From: Erigeron canadensis
Taxonomy: Eukaryota > Streptophyta > Magnoliopsida > Asterales > Asteraceae
Assembly (NCBI RefSeq): GCF_010389155.1
Contig: NC_057765.1
Location: 21,826,980 to 21,890,979, forward strand
Direction: 5' to 3'
Length of the DNA: 64,000 nucleotides
Shown: piece by piece, positions 33,804 through 43,521 of the stretch
Position numbering within the stretch: the first letter of the stretch is position 1
Layout of the letters: every line of letters begins with the position of its first letter
The notes under the pieces: generated by a model
What the model was told of the DNA's origin: nothing
The model's database searches: none
The model's input: the letters and a program-made list of their open reading frames with translations, nothing else
Made by a program: the position numbers and the translations under genes

Positions 33804-34043
33804 TGTTAGAAGAATTTAGGGTTTGAGAGAAGAGAGAAATGATTTTACACACAAATTGATTATTTCATATCACAAATCGGGTATTTATACAATGGAAATG
33901 ATAAACCGACAATATTAACCACCTTTGACCTATTTTGACTTTCTACCAGGCGCTAAACTGAATTATTCAAAATAGTTTTGTAATTGACCCCTGAACTATG
34001 ACACTATAACAAAACTGACTCAAACTATAAAATGCATATATCA
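33804..34043 (-). repeat. 5' LTR of the gypsy element
   Basis: 240 bases matching 1561-1787. TATAAATA at 33882-33889 on the minus strand. Confidence 0.93.
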
Positions 34044-34356
34044 ATAGCAATAAATGGGAAAACACACCTTGTTTCAATCAGATTAAGGAATCATCACATA
34101 GGTTCAGACTATCCATAAAATCACCAAAATTATGAAAAGCTACATGGAACAAAGAAAATCCCAAATTAGCAAAGCCCTAAATTTTATACAAGATAGTGAT
34201 GACACTCCTTATATATGATTTTAACCGGAAGTAATATCACCAACCAAAATAAAAGAAAGAAGATAATAGAATAGAAGAGATTGGAGAGAAGGGTGATTCG
34301 AAAGATGTAGAAGTACGATCGATGATGATTATTATACAAATAAAAAAGGGCAAAAG
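34044..34356. other. Short interval between two retrotransposons, no gene seen
   Basis: 313 AT-rich bases between the gypsy 5' LTR and the next copia element. No coding or RNA motif recognised. It is presumably old flanking DNA continuous with 1-1560 before the gypsy insertion. Confidence 0.5.
34352..34356. repeat. Target-site duplication AAAAG, left copy
   Basis: Repeated exactly at 46447-46451 after the right LTR. Confidence 0.92.
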
Positions 34357-35299
34357 TGTTAGGTAGAAAATCGACTAAGTATAATTTGTTCAAAATAGTT
34401 GAAGCTCAGTAAAGAAAGCTTGCTCAGGATTCTGAAGTCATTCATTTTATAGCTCACTGAAGCTTCACTTCAGATTCAGAATCAACCAACACTGAAGACG
34501 TTTAGACGGAAGTCAAAGACTGAAGACTGAGGAAGAAGATCATCTCAGAAGCAGAGCTCAGAGAAGATCTTATCTGAAGTTGAATCTGAAAAGACTCAGT
34601 GAAAAAGTACTTACAACACTTTTTCATTGATTACGAGGAAAGTCTTTTTGCAGCTTTAACTTCCTTTACCCGGTTAATTACTATCAACCTGGGATTGGGA
34701 AAGTTTTAGCAAAAAGGTTGGGAATAAAGTATGTCAAGTCACATCAAGAAACTTACATACTTTACCTTAAACAAGCAAGTTATGGATCTGTCACACAAAT
34801 CCATCCAACCACATTTAGTACGGCATATTGCCATGTCATCAGGACATGTTTGCCTATAAATGTAAGACTTCTCACACTTGCAATATTGCTTGGAACTTTG
34901 GCAATTGCACCGTGTGATATTACTCTAAGTATTCTTACGAGTAATTCCTCGTTACATAGATCATTTGTATCTCTGGGTTGTTTAGATACTTTCACAAGTG
35001 TGATTATCTTTGTTCCGTAATAACTCTTGTATTTTGTTTATAAGCAATAAATAAAATACATTGAAAAATACATCTTGACTCATTGCCATAATACTTGATT
35101 ATATTTAGTAATTTATATAGTTTCAAGCAATCATACTTTATTACTCTTATCCATTATCTGGATCGTAATTCTAACTAGTCCTATCTAGTTTCGATTTACT
35201 TGCCAGTCGGGTTACTTGATATAACTTGTGATTATTATTGTCTAACCTTATATCTTGTTATATCTTGATCTCGTGTACATCTTGTTAGGTGGACTTACA
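34357..35299 (+). repeat. 5' LTR of the second copia element
   Basis: Starts TGTTAGGTAG and ends GGACTTACA. TATAAATG lies at 34855-34862 and an AATAAATAAA polyadenylation-type signal near 35046. The short open frame at 34718-35020 recurs in the other LTR and is not a gene. Confidence 0.96.
34855..34862 (+). promoter_or_regulatory. TATA box of the second copia promoter
   Basis: CCTATAAATGTAAG in the 5' LTR, repeated at 46002-46009 in the 3' LTR. About 190 bases downstream lies AATAAATAAA, so the order TATA then poly(A) signal fits U3-R. Confidence 0.65.
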
Positions 35300-35301
35300 T
35301 T

Positions 35302-35313
35302 TGGTATCAGAGC
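35302..35313 (+). other. Primer binding site, tRNA-iMet
   Basis: TGGTATCAGAGC two bases after the 5' LTR. Confidence 0.95.
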
Positions 35314-35361
35314 TTCACAGGTTAAATCATTAAGTTGTTATACCTGTTTTGATCCTACAAG

Positions 35362-37728
35362 ATGTCTGGAACCGAACAACCAAACCCTAACCCAAATGCC
35401 AATATGAATCAAAATCCACCACCTCCACCACCAGCTCAACCCAGTGTTCAAGTTCACTTTCCAAACAATCCGGTACCTAAATTTAATGGAAATAGTGACA
35501 CATTCATTACTTGGAAGGCATGTATGCTCAAGTACATCGCTGGTGTTGAAAGACACTTGACCACCATTCTTGTTGAAGGTCCTTATGTTCCCATGAATGC
35601 ATCAAGTGTTGTCTTTAATCAAGATGGGACCCCTAGGTTAACACCCAAAGAGAAAGATCATTGGTCAGAAGAAGATCATCGTTTGGCTGACCTAGACTCT
35701 AAATTACAAAACATGATTCTCTTTGCTGTCCCAGAAAGTTTGAAACCCACTCTTGTTTTACTTGACAACTCTAAGTTGATGTGGGAAGAATTGCTAACAC
35801 AATTTGAAGGAACAAAGGAAACTGTCACTACAAGAAAAGTTTCTTTAAATAAAAAATATGAAGCATTTTTTGCATTACCAAATGAGTCTTTAACTGAAAC
35901 ATATCTAAGATTTACAAATTTGGTCAATCAATTAAAAGCTCTTGGTGTCACAAAAGACAAAGAAATTTTACTTGAAAAATTTTGTGATATTTTACCTTCA
36001 AAATGGGAAAATTTGATCATGGTGTTAAGACAAGGCAACACCCTTCACAACCACACTTTGGCCTCTCTGTACGGTACTTTTAGATTTACTGAGGAAAACA
36101 AAGCAGAGAGAGCTGTGGCTGAGCAAGATGCAAAGAATCATTCATCTACCAAGTCAGCTCTGGTTCATTATTCTGAACCTCAAGACACTGCCCTACTATC
36201 TTCTGAGAGTGATCTGTCTGACTCTGTGAAGAAGATAGTAGCTGAATTGATGAAAGTTGGTATTTCTGATTATGCATCACATGAATGTGATGAGAATGAT
36301 GATGATGATCTGATTGCTATGATTGCCAAAACCTTTAATTGTTTTAAATTTAAAACCAAAAGAAATGGCAAACAATTTCCTTTAAACAATACTGTTGATA
36401 AGTCCAATCTTGAATGTTTTAAATGTGGAAAGAAAGGACATTTTATGAAGGAATGCAGATCATCACAACCTTCCTCATCACACACTGCCCCTAACCACTC
36501 TATCTTTCAAAAGCCAGATGATGGGTACAAGGCTAAGTACAAGAAGCTGAAAGCCCATATGGCAATGATGGCACAAGAAGAATCCAACAAAAATAGCTGC
36601 ATGGTAGTTGATACTGAAAAGTGGGAGGATTCTGACGAGTCATCTGATGATGAAGAAGAAGTAAGGGATATGTGTTTCATGGCTCGTGAAGATCAAAGTC
36701 ATATTGTTAAGTCTGATGTGGAATCTGGTCGTTGGGTGGATATTATCATGAAAAAGGTTAGTGAATTTGGTTTTGAGAATGATGAAGAACTCAAACTGGA
36801 TCTTTTAGTTCGAATTGAGGCTGACATATCATATGTTGAGACTGTGCGTTCAGAAAGTATTAAAAATTTTGAAATAAATTCTTCTGAACTGAACGCCAGT
36901 CAGGCCAGATTGAAAGAACTTAAAGATGTTCAGTTGACCCTGAAAAGTTATCAGTCAATGGTTTCAAAACTAGAATTGGAAAAGGAAGAATTGAAAATCA
37001 TTTTAGAAAAAGAACAAAAAATAATAAAATCTTGGATGAAATCACCTTTCCCAGAAGTTGCCATAAAGAAAACTTTTGAAAACCAAAGAATCGCCTATGG
37101 CACTGGTGATCTTCATCTTGCTTCTGTAATAACTGATTTTGATGCTCTTCCAAAAGAAATGAGACCAGAAATTGTTTTTAAAGATCTTGGAAAACCAAAA
37201 CTGATAACTGATCAAGCCCAAGAACAACCTGAGGGCAAATCTGAAGCATGTCAGACCAGTGCTTCAGACAAGAAAGCTAAATCCAAGAAGCCTTCCCCTC
37301 AATCTTCAAATCAGGTTTCCAAAAACCAGAAAAAGAAAAAGAATGTCATCCCTGCTGAGCCTTCTACCTCAGATTCTGGTAGAACTCAGGTGTCTGATCA
37401 AGAATCTATTTTGTTAAGGATTGAAAGTAAATTTCAAAATTTGGCTAGGCAAGTGCAAAGCTGTAATGCACGATTGAAAAACGTTGAAAGCACTCCCCAA
37501 AATCCCAAACAAAACCCAAAACCTTTTTCAAAGAAAATTAAACAAGAAAAGCAAAAATCTGAGAAGAAAAAGGTTTCTGAGGTCATTAAACCAACTGTTT
37601 TTGTGTCTTCAGAAATTATGACTGAAATTCCTTTTGATCCATCTGTTCCCCACATATCAAAGAAATCTAAGACTGTTCAGGGAAGTTCCAGTAAACCCAT
37701 CAGAAGATGGGTTCCCAAAAAGAACTAA
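35362..37728 (+). CDS. Sirevirus-type gag, 788 aa, intact
   Basis: Complete open frame from ATG (MSGTEQPNPNPNANMNQ), 48 bases after the PBS. After a Pro-rich start, residues about 35-240 form the UBN2-type gag domain (WKACMLKYIAGVERHL, FEGTKETVTTRKVSLNKKY, LRFTNLVNQLKALGVTKD, ILPSKWENLIMVLRQ). A zinc knuckle CFKCGKKGHFMKEC follows at residues 352-365, then an acidic stretch, a predicted coiled coil (residues about 500-560, SKLELEKEELKIILEKEQ) and a Lys-rich tail ending RRWVPKKN. Gag assembles the particle and packages RNA. Its length is well above the usual copia gag and typical of Sireviruses. Pol overlaps the last 22 bases in the -1 frame. Confidence 0.93.
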   Translation: MSGTEQPNPNPNANMNQNPPPPPPAQPSVQVHFPNNPVPKFNGNSDTFITWKACMLKYIAGVERHLTTILVEGPYVPMNASSVVFNQDGTPRLTPKEKDHWSEEDHRLADLDSKLQNMILFAVPESLKPTLVLLDNSKLMWEELLTQFEGTKETVTTRKVSLNKKYEAFFALPNESLTETYLRFTNLVNQLKALGVTKDKEILLEKFCDILPSKWENLIMVLRQGNTLHNHTLASLYGTFRFTEENKAERAVAEQDAKNHSSTKSALVHYSEPQDTALLSSESDLSDSVKKIVAELMKVGISDYASHECDENDDDDLIAMIAKTFNCFKFKTKRNGKQFPLNNTVDKSNLECFKCGKKGHFMKECRSSQPSSSHTAPNHSIFQKPDDGYKAKYKKLKAHMAMMAQEESNKNSCMVVDTEKWEDSDESSDDEEEVRDMCFMAREDQSHIVKSDVESGRWVDIIMKKVSEFGFENDEELKLDLLVRIEADISYVETVRSESIKNFEINSSELNASQARLKELKDVQLTLKSYQSMVSKLELEKEELKIILEKEQKIIKSWMKSPFPEVAIKKTFENQRIAYGTGDLHLASVITDFDALPKEMRPEIVFKDLGKPKLITDQAQEQPEGKSEACQTSASDKKAKSKKPSPQSSNQVSKNQKKKKNVIPAEPSTSDSGRTQVSDQESILLRIESKFQNLARQVQSCNARLKNVESTPQNPKQNPKPFSKKIKQEKQKSEKKKVSEVIKPTVFVSSEIMTEIPFDPSVPHISKKSKTVQGSSSKPIRRWVPKKN

Positions 37729-38018
37729 TTTTTGTGTATGTGCAGGGTGACCGCAAAAAGAATACTTGGTTTCTTGACAGTGCTGCTGGCAGAACCATGA
37801 CTGGTCACAAATCCCTGCTGGAGGAATATAGGGTGCAAGAGGGGCCCTTAATAACTTTTGGTAATGATGATCATGGACAAACTGAAGGATATGGAATTGT
37901 GAATAATGGTCAAGTCAAATTCACAAGGTACCATATTCAACAGAGATTGGAAGGTAGTAATGATTGCTCCCAGAAAAGGAAATATTTATGTAGTAGACAT
38001 GAACAGTGCTACTTCTGA
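37707..38018 (+). pseudogene. Second copia pol: protease, altered active site and truncated
   Basis: ATG at 37707 lies inside the WVP codons at the end of gag, in the -1 frame (MGSQKELIFVYVQGDR). The retropepsin site reads WFLDSAAGRTMTG where the family has Asp-Ser-Gly followed by Cys, so the Gly is Ala. The frame then reads ITFGNDDHGQTEGYGIVNNG as expected. After VKF the usual segment leading to NLISVSQ-type sequence is missing and the frame shifts at about 37925. Roughly 100 bases appear deleted relative to family members. The protease is unlikely to be active. Confidence 0.8.
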
Positions 38019-39477
38019 ACAATGTTTCTATACAAAGGCTGATGAGGACACCAATTGGTTGTGGCACAAAAGGCTATCCCATCTCAATTTCAAAAATATA
38101 AATAAATTGTCAAGAAAACAACTTGCTGATGGGATACCGGCCATGTCTTTCAATAAAGACAAGCCATGCCCAGGGTGTGAAATGGGAAAGAAGAAACGAG
38201 CATCTTTCAAAACCAAGCAAAATTTCAGCATCACTGAACCACTTCACATGTTACACATGGATCTCTTTGGTCCTGTGAATGTTCAGACAAGAGCTGGGAA
38301 GAAGTACACTTTGGTTATAGTTGATGAATATTCAAGATATTGTTGGGTAATCTTCCTCAGAAATAAAAGTGAAGCTGCTGCTGAAATCATTGCCCTCATC
38401 AAACAAATTGAACTCAAGCACAAGCGAAAAGTACGTCAGCTCAGAAGTGACAATGGTACTGAATTCAGAAATTCCACTCTGGAATCCTTCTGCACTGACA
38501 CTGGCATATCTCAGAACTTCTCCTCAGCACATACTCCAGAGCAAAATGGTGTTGTAGAGAGAAAGAATCGAACACTGATTGAAGCTGCCAGAAGTATGTT
38601 GAATGAATCAGGTCTTCCAAAATGTTTTTGGGCTGAAGCTATTGCAACTGCTTGCTACACTCAGAATCGTTCCATTTATGTCAAAAGACATAAGAAGACT
38701 GCCTATGAAGTACTCAGAAATAGAAAGCCTAATATTGGATATTTTCATGTTTTTGGATGTCCAGTATACATTCTGAATGATTCCAGCAAATTGGGAAAAT
38801 TTGATGCCAAAGCTGATGAAGGATACTTCCTAGGTTATTCAACAATTCGCAAGGCCTTCAGAGTCTACAACAAAAGACTCGAAAAGGTTGATGAGTCAGT
38901 TCATGTTACCTTTGATGAATCAAATTCTGCAATCTTTGATAAACCAGTCTTTGAACCACCTTCAGAAAGTCCTCTTAGTTTTGGTGATTCTGATCAAAAT
39001 GACAAATCAGATCAGTCACCTGAACATGTTTCTGTTCACTCCTGTTCAGAACCAACTTCGAATCAGCAAAGTAACATTCCATTCTATCCCTCAGTCACAT
39101 TCAAACTACCTTCTGAATTGACTATTGGATCAGATGTGCGTGCTACTCCTCAGATATCAGTTTCCCCTGAAATACCTCAGAACGAAGAATTTCATGATGC
39201 AAATCGTGATTTACAAGATGATGAAGATGATGAAACTGAAATAGTTTATTCTGATCCATCTTCTGGAGTAGGACAGAGGAGTTCTTGCACTGATATCATT
39301 GTTCATCCTGGTCATTACTCTAAATGGACTCGCTCACATCCAATTGATCAAGTGATTGGCGATCCAAGTAGAGGGGTTCAGACCAGAAGAGCCACAAGCG
39401 ATCAATGCTTATACGTCAGCTTTTTGTCACTGATAGAACCGAAGAAGATTGACGAGGCTTTGAAAGATCCAAGTTAG
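37906..39477 (+). pseudogene. Second copia pol: integrase, ending at a nonsense codon
   Basis: The frame resumes as QGTIFNRDWKVVMIAPRKGN and runs through the zinc region WLWHKRLSHLNF...CPGCEMGK (H-H-C-C). The catalytic core has Asp in HMDLFGPVNV, Asp in LRSDNGTEF and Glu in PEQNGVVERKNRTL, followed by DEGYFLGYST. A Ser/Pro/acidic linker leads to RT. TAG at 39475-39477 falls where related elements have Trp ([15 protein letters not shown]), and the frame continues directly into RT, so it looks like a single W-to-stop change. The integrase core itself is intact. Confidence 0.9.
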
Positions 39478-39486
39478 GTTGATGCC

Positions 39487-40461
39487 ATGCAAGAAGAGCT
39501 CAACCAATTTGAAAGGGACAATGTTTGGGAGCTTGTTCCATGTCCCCCCAATCTGAAGAAAGAACCAATTGGGACAAGATGGGTCTTTAGAAACAAGGTA
39601 GATGAAGATGGCCATGTAATCAGAAACAAGGCCAGACTTGTTGCAAAGGGTTACGTACAAGAAGAAGGAATTGATTTTGATGAGACTTTTGCACCAGTGG
39701 CAAGATTAGAAGCTATCAGAATTTTCTTAGCATTTGCAGCTCATCATGAGTTCAAAGTCTACCAAATGGATGTTAAAAGTGCATTCCTGAATGGAGAGCT
39801 AGAAGAAGTTGTGTATGTGTATCAACCTCCAGGGTTTGAAAGCAAAGAAAAACCTCACTGGGTGTATCGACTGAACAAAGCTTTATATGGTCTGAGACAA
39901 GCACCTAGAGCCTGGTATGATACTCTAACTCGACATCTTTTAGATAATGGTTTTCGTAGAGGTGCCATAGATAACACTTTATTCATCTTGCATGAGAGAA
40001 GTGATATCTTACTTGTACAAGTATATGTTGATGATATTGTGTTTGGGTCTACAAATGAAAAATTGTGTGACAAGTTTTCAAAAATTATGTCTTCTGAGTA
40101 TGAAATGAGTATGATGGGTGAGTTGACATATTTTCTAGGTCTTCAAGTAAAACAAACCAATGATGGTATTTTTATTAATCAAGAAAAATATGTCAAAGAT
40201 TTATTAAAGAAATATCAATTTGATTCAGTCTCATCTAAAGATACTCCAATTTCTGCACCATTAACCTTGGATTCAGATCCTAATGGAAAACCTGTCGATC
40301 CCACAAAATATCGTGGTATGGTGGGATCATTAATGTACTTAACTGCAAGTACACCAGAATGCAGTAAAAAGAATTTTTCGATACCTGAAAGGTGTCCCCA
40401 GACTAGGTCTTTGGTATCCCAAAGGCTCAAGTCTAGATCTCATGGGCTATTCAGATTCTGA
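39487..40461 (+). pseudogene. Second copia pol: reverse transcriptase
   Basis: Same frame as the integrase. Motifs in order: [64 protein letters not shown] (first catalytic Asp), [27 protein letters not shown] (YVDD) and [13 protein letters not shown]. After GSLMYLTAS the expected segment up to the RNase H is partly deleted (about 80 bases), and the frame shifts to end in unrelated residues. Polymerase motifs are all present, but it is separated from integrase by the TAG and from RNase H by the deletion. Confidence 0.9.
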
Positions 40462-40906
40462 TCATGCAGGTTGTAAGATAGATAGGAAAAGTACCACAGG
40501 TGGGTGTCATTTTCTCGGTGGCAAATTAGTTAGTTGGACAAGCAAGAAGCAGACTGCAGTATCATTATCAACTGCTGAGGCTGAGTACATTTCTGTTGCA
40601 AGTTGTTGTGCTCAGATCTTATGGATGAAGAATCAACTAACTGATTATGGTGTTAAGTACACAAGAACGCCAATATTTTGTGATAACACAAGTGCCATTG
40701 CAATATCTCACAATCCTGTCATGCACTCTAAAACCAAGCATATTGATCTCAGGTACCATTTCATTCGTGATCATATTTTAAATAGTGACATTGAAATTCA
40801 TTTCATTCCCACTGATAAACAACTGGCTGATGTGTTTACAAAACCTTTAGATGTTAAAACCTTTAAACATCTCATCAGTGAGTTGGGAATGCTAAATCCT
40901 GTGTAG
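40442..40906 (+). pseudogene. Second copia pol: RNase H
   Basis: Frame starting [20 protein letters not shown] (catalytic Asp) with SLSTAEAEYISVASCC, ILWMKNQLTDYG, FCDNTSAIAISHNPVMHSKT, KHIDLRYHFIRDH and the end TKPLDVKTFKHLISELG. It is complete from the first catalytic block but out of frame with RT because of the upstream deletion. It would degrade the RNA strand during reverse transcription. The stop at 40906 is the natural end of pol. Confidence 0.9.
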
Positions 40907-41619
40907 CATTTCAGGGGGAATAGACAAAAAATGTTCTTACAAGAAAAGGAAATTTTCTTTCCTGAGGGGGAATTTTTACCTCAGAAAACATTCTGTCTGA
41001 AATGTCTCAGGAACTGAGGGACTTCAGAATTTCTAGAATATGAGAAGGTTCAGATTGCACTTCTGTAACCTCTCTCAGAATTTTAAATTATTCAATCTGA
41101 AGTCCATCAAAACCTTTTATTACACAATGGATACCTAGCTGGCAAGTGGACACGTGATTTTTACTGTTCCAGGATACCTTTTTGCTGACATGTCATACTA
41201 CTTGCGCCGTAAATGAAAATGATAATTGCTTTTGCATTTAAAATGGTTGAATTTTTCTTGAAAAAGTGGGGTCATGGCCGTTGTTGCATTTAATGCGGAC
41301 GTGTCGCCGAAAATTATTTCGGACTTCAAACCCGATCAAAATTACCATCAATAAAATATCATTATATTTTATTGGGTTTGAATTCCAAAAATCTTTTTAC
41401 TTATTTTCAACAAAAGAAAATCCTTTGAATTTCTTTGAAAATATATATATCTTTTTCCAAGATCATTCTTTCATTTACTTCGTTTTTCATTTACTCTCAA
41501 TCATATTTATCTCTCATTCTCTCAAACATTCAATTCATTCTCATCTCCTTTTCTTCATTTCATTTACTCTCAACACATTTTCATCTCCTTTTCTTCATTT
41601 CATTTTATCTCCTTTTTAA
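40907..41619 (+). promoter_or_regulatory. Spacer between pol and 3' ORF: extra polypurine tracts, G-box, TATA-like run
   Basis: Directly after pol lie CAGGGGGAATAG (near 40911) and GAGGGGGAATTTT (near 40966), extra polypurine-like tracts of the Sirevirus kind. Further on are CACGTG at 41151-41156, ATATATATAT near 41441, and a long CT-rich leader (about 41455-41617, repeated CATTTACTCTCAA and TCATCTCCTTTTC) up to the ATG of the 3' ORF. The order G-box, TATA, pyrimidine-rich leader suggests a separate promoter; this is inference. Confidence 0.45.
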
Positions 41620-43284
41620 ATGGCTTCCTCATCCTCCATTAAAGAACCCAAAACCCTCATTGCTTTTGAATATTCTCCACCTAAATCTGCTGTTAAGCCC
41701 AGCTCTCAATGGCCAAAAGACTTTGAGTCTAAAACCATTCGTTTCAACATGAACAACTTTAAAGCAGCCCTTAACGCCAAATCTGAAGGGATTATGGGCA
41801 GATTAAATGCATTTCTTCAACGTTGTCCACTTTCATACGCTCTTACTGCTGACCCAGAGCGTTTATACCATCGATATTTATTGGAGTTTTGGTATACGGC
41901 CGAAGTTGCCAAAGATGAGAAGTCAATAGCCTTCACACTAAAGGAGGGTACGGTGAAGTGCGTATTGACGCTTGACGGCTTTAGGGATGCGCTGAGGCTG
42001 AACTATTTGCCTCCCAACACCCCATACACGAAAAGACAAAAAGGGGTGAACTTCAGGGAAGTTTTGCTGGTTACTGGCCACAATCAGATCGTTGATGATG
42101 ATGGCAATTTGAAAACGTCGGGCCACATCTTCATTGCGGGTTTCAAGGAATGCTGGAGATACTTCTGGACACAAATTGTAGAGTGTCTAGGAGGGAATAG
42201 TGGAGGACTGGATCAAATCTCTTTGATTCAGGTCGAGATGGGCTACTATTTGTGGCACGGGATGAAGGTAGATTTTGCTGAGATGTTGTTTGCTCAGCTG
42301 TTGACTAAGTTGAAGGGGAAGAGGAGCATCCATATTGCCTTCCCCAGATTTTTGAGCATCTGTTTTTTGGCGATTCTGGGAGAGGGTTACATTGACGTCC
42401 TTCAGGAGAGCTCTCAGACTGAATTTTGCAAGGACCTCTCCAAGATGACCGAGTCTGAGGACGAACCTGAACTGTCCCCTGCTATGCTTCAGGTACTTAG
42501 TAACAACTTTAAAACTGACACAGCACGACCGGCTGGCTCAGAAAGGTCACTGGGCGGGTCACAAAAGAATGTGAGACCCACCAGTCGATCTAGTGGCAAC
42601 ACGCTACACTTGTTTAAACCCAAAACAAGTTCTACCCTGCCACCTTCATCTTCCACTGACCAACCTGAGGATCTCTCAAAAGACTCCTCAGGATTTCCAA
42701 AGGGTTTATTAACACTGCGTCCTTTTAGGCCATTCTTACAACCCAAGGATATTAGTACCCAAGCTCAGCCTTCTGAAACCTCAAAACAGGTTTCAGAAGA
42801 AGGTCAAATGGGAAACCCACAAGCAGCCATCTCCAAAACTTCTTTAGGAGGAGATGGTGAAGATATTGGTGTGTCAGCCCAACACACATTAGAAGTTGTG
42901 TCTGCACATGCACTCCCTGTAACTTCACAAATCTTACACTCTTTGTCTGCACCACCAATTTCTCATCAACACCCTTTATTTCCTCAAGGCACAACTCCTG
43001 CCTATGTCACTTCAGCTGTCTTTCAACCACCTCTTCAATTCCTTCACCCACAAATCCATGATGTTCCACCAAGGAGAACTTATGATCTGCCAAGGGAACA
43101 AGAGAAAGAGCTGGATTCTGAGACCGAGTCTGATGGTCCTTCAGAGAGAATCCTGGAAAAATCACTGGCAAGCATCAGAACTACTCCTTTTGTTGCTTCA
43201 GCTTCCACTTCGACTGCTGCACCACTAAGCATGGAAGCTCGGCTAGAGAACTCACAACATGCAGTCCAAAACCTTCTCATTTAG
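41620..43284 (+). pseudogene. Env-like 3' ORF of the second copia, N-terminal part (554 aa)
   Basis: Starts with ATG (MASSSSIKEPKTLIAFEYS). Residues about 35-280 form a domain with LLEFWYTAEVAKDE, VKCVLTLDGFRDALRLNY, GHIFIAGFKECWRYFWTQIV, GGNSGGLDQISLIQVEMGYY, DFAEMLFAQLLTKL and IHIAFPRFLSICFLAILG. The order of the FW, G..R..L, W, DQ and FPRF blocks matches the 3' ORF at 8430-10286. The rest is Ser/Pro/Thr-rich. TAG at 43282-43284 interrupts it, and the same frame continues to 45201 with one more stop. No signal peptide or membrane segment is evident. Function unknown. Confidence 0.8.
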
Positions 43285-43521
43285 GTTGAGGGCTTATCAA
43301 AATCTCTGGCTGCCAACACCAAGTCTCTAGCCGATCTGAAGGATGCCCAAAGTGTTATGGGTAATGAATTTACAAGAATTGCAGTAAATGAGAGCTTGGT
43401 GGTTGGGAAGTTGCATGAATTGGTGTCATCTTGCAATGGATTAAGTAGGGCGATTGGTGAAGCCTTCAAGTTGACCAAGAGGGATGTGCAGAGTTCAGTA
43501 GTTGCGAATCTTTAATCTTGG
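43285..43521 (+). pseudogene. Middle of the second copia 3' ORF, between two stops
   Basis: Same frame as both neighbours. It reads VEGLSKSLAANTKSLADLKD onward to VVANL before TAA at 43513-43515. The heptad-like pattern fits a coiled coil continuing on both sides, which shows that the two stops are recent breaks in a single gene. Confidence 0.75.

Larger units (their letters stand above)
1561..34043 (-). mobile_element. Ty3/gypsy chromovirus retrotransposon, decayed, split by a nested copia element
   Basis: Two similar LTRs (1561-1787 and 33804-34043) bound the element. Reading on the minus strand, the order is 5' LTR, tRNA-iMet primer binding site, gag, protease, RT, RNase H, integrase, chromodomain remnant, polypurine tract, 3' LTR. 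This order, with integrase after RNase H, defines Ty3/gypsy, and the chromodomain points to a chromovirus. The LTRs differ by about 10 substitutions plus a 13-base indel over about 227 bases. A copia element of 5605-33100 sits inside gag, and gag reads on in frame across the insertion. Without the insert the element is about 5 kb. Several stops and frameshifts make it non-functional. No perfect 5-bp target duplication is visible (flanks AAATA and ATAGC). Confidence 0.93.

Noticed and set aside
34718..35020. Open frame of 100 codons, repeated at 45865-46197
   Set aside because: It lies inside the LTRs of the second copia and contains the TATA box. There is no protein resemblance, and the repeat is explained by the LTR.
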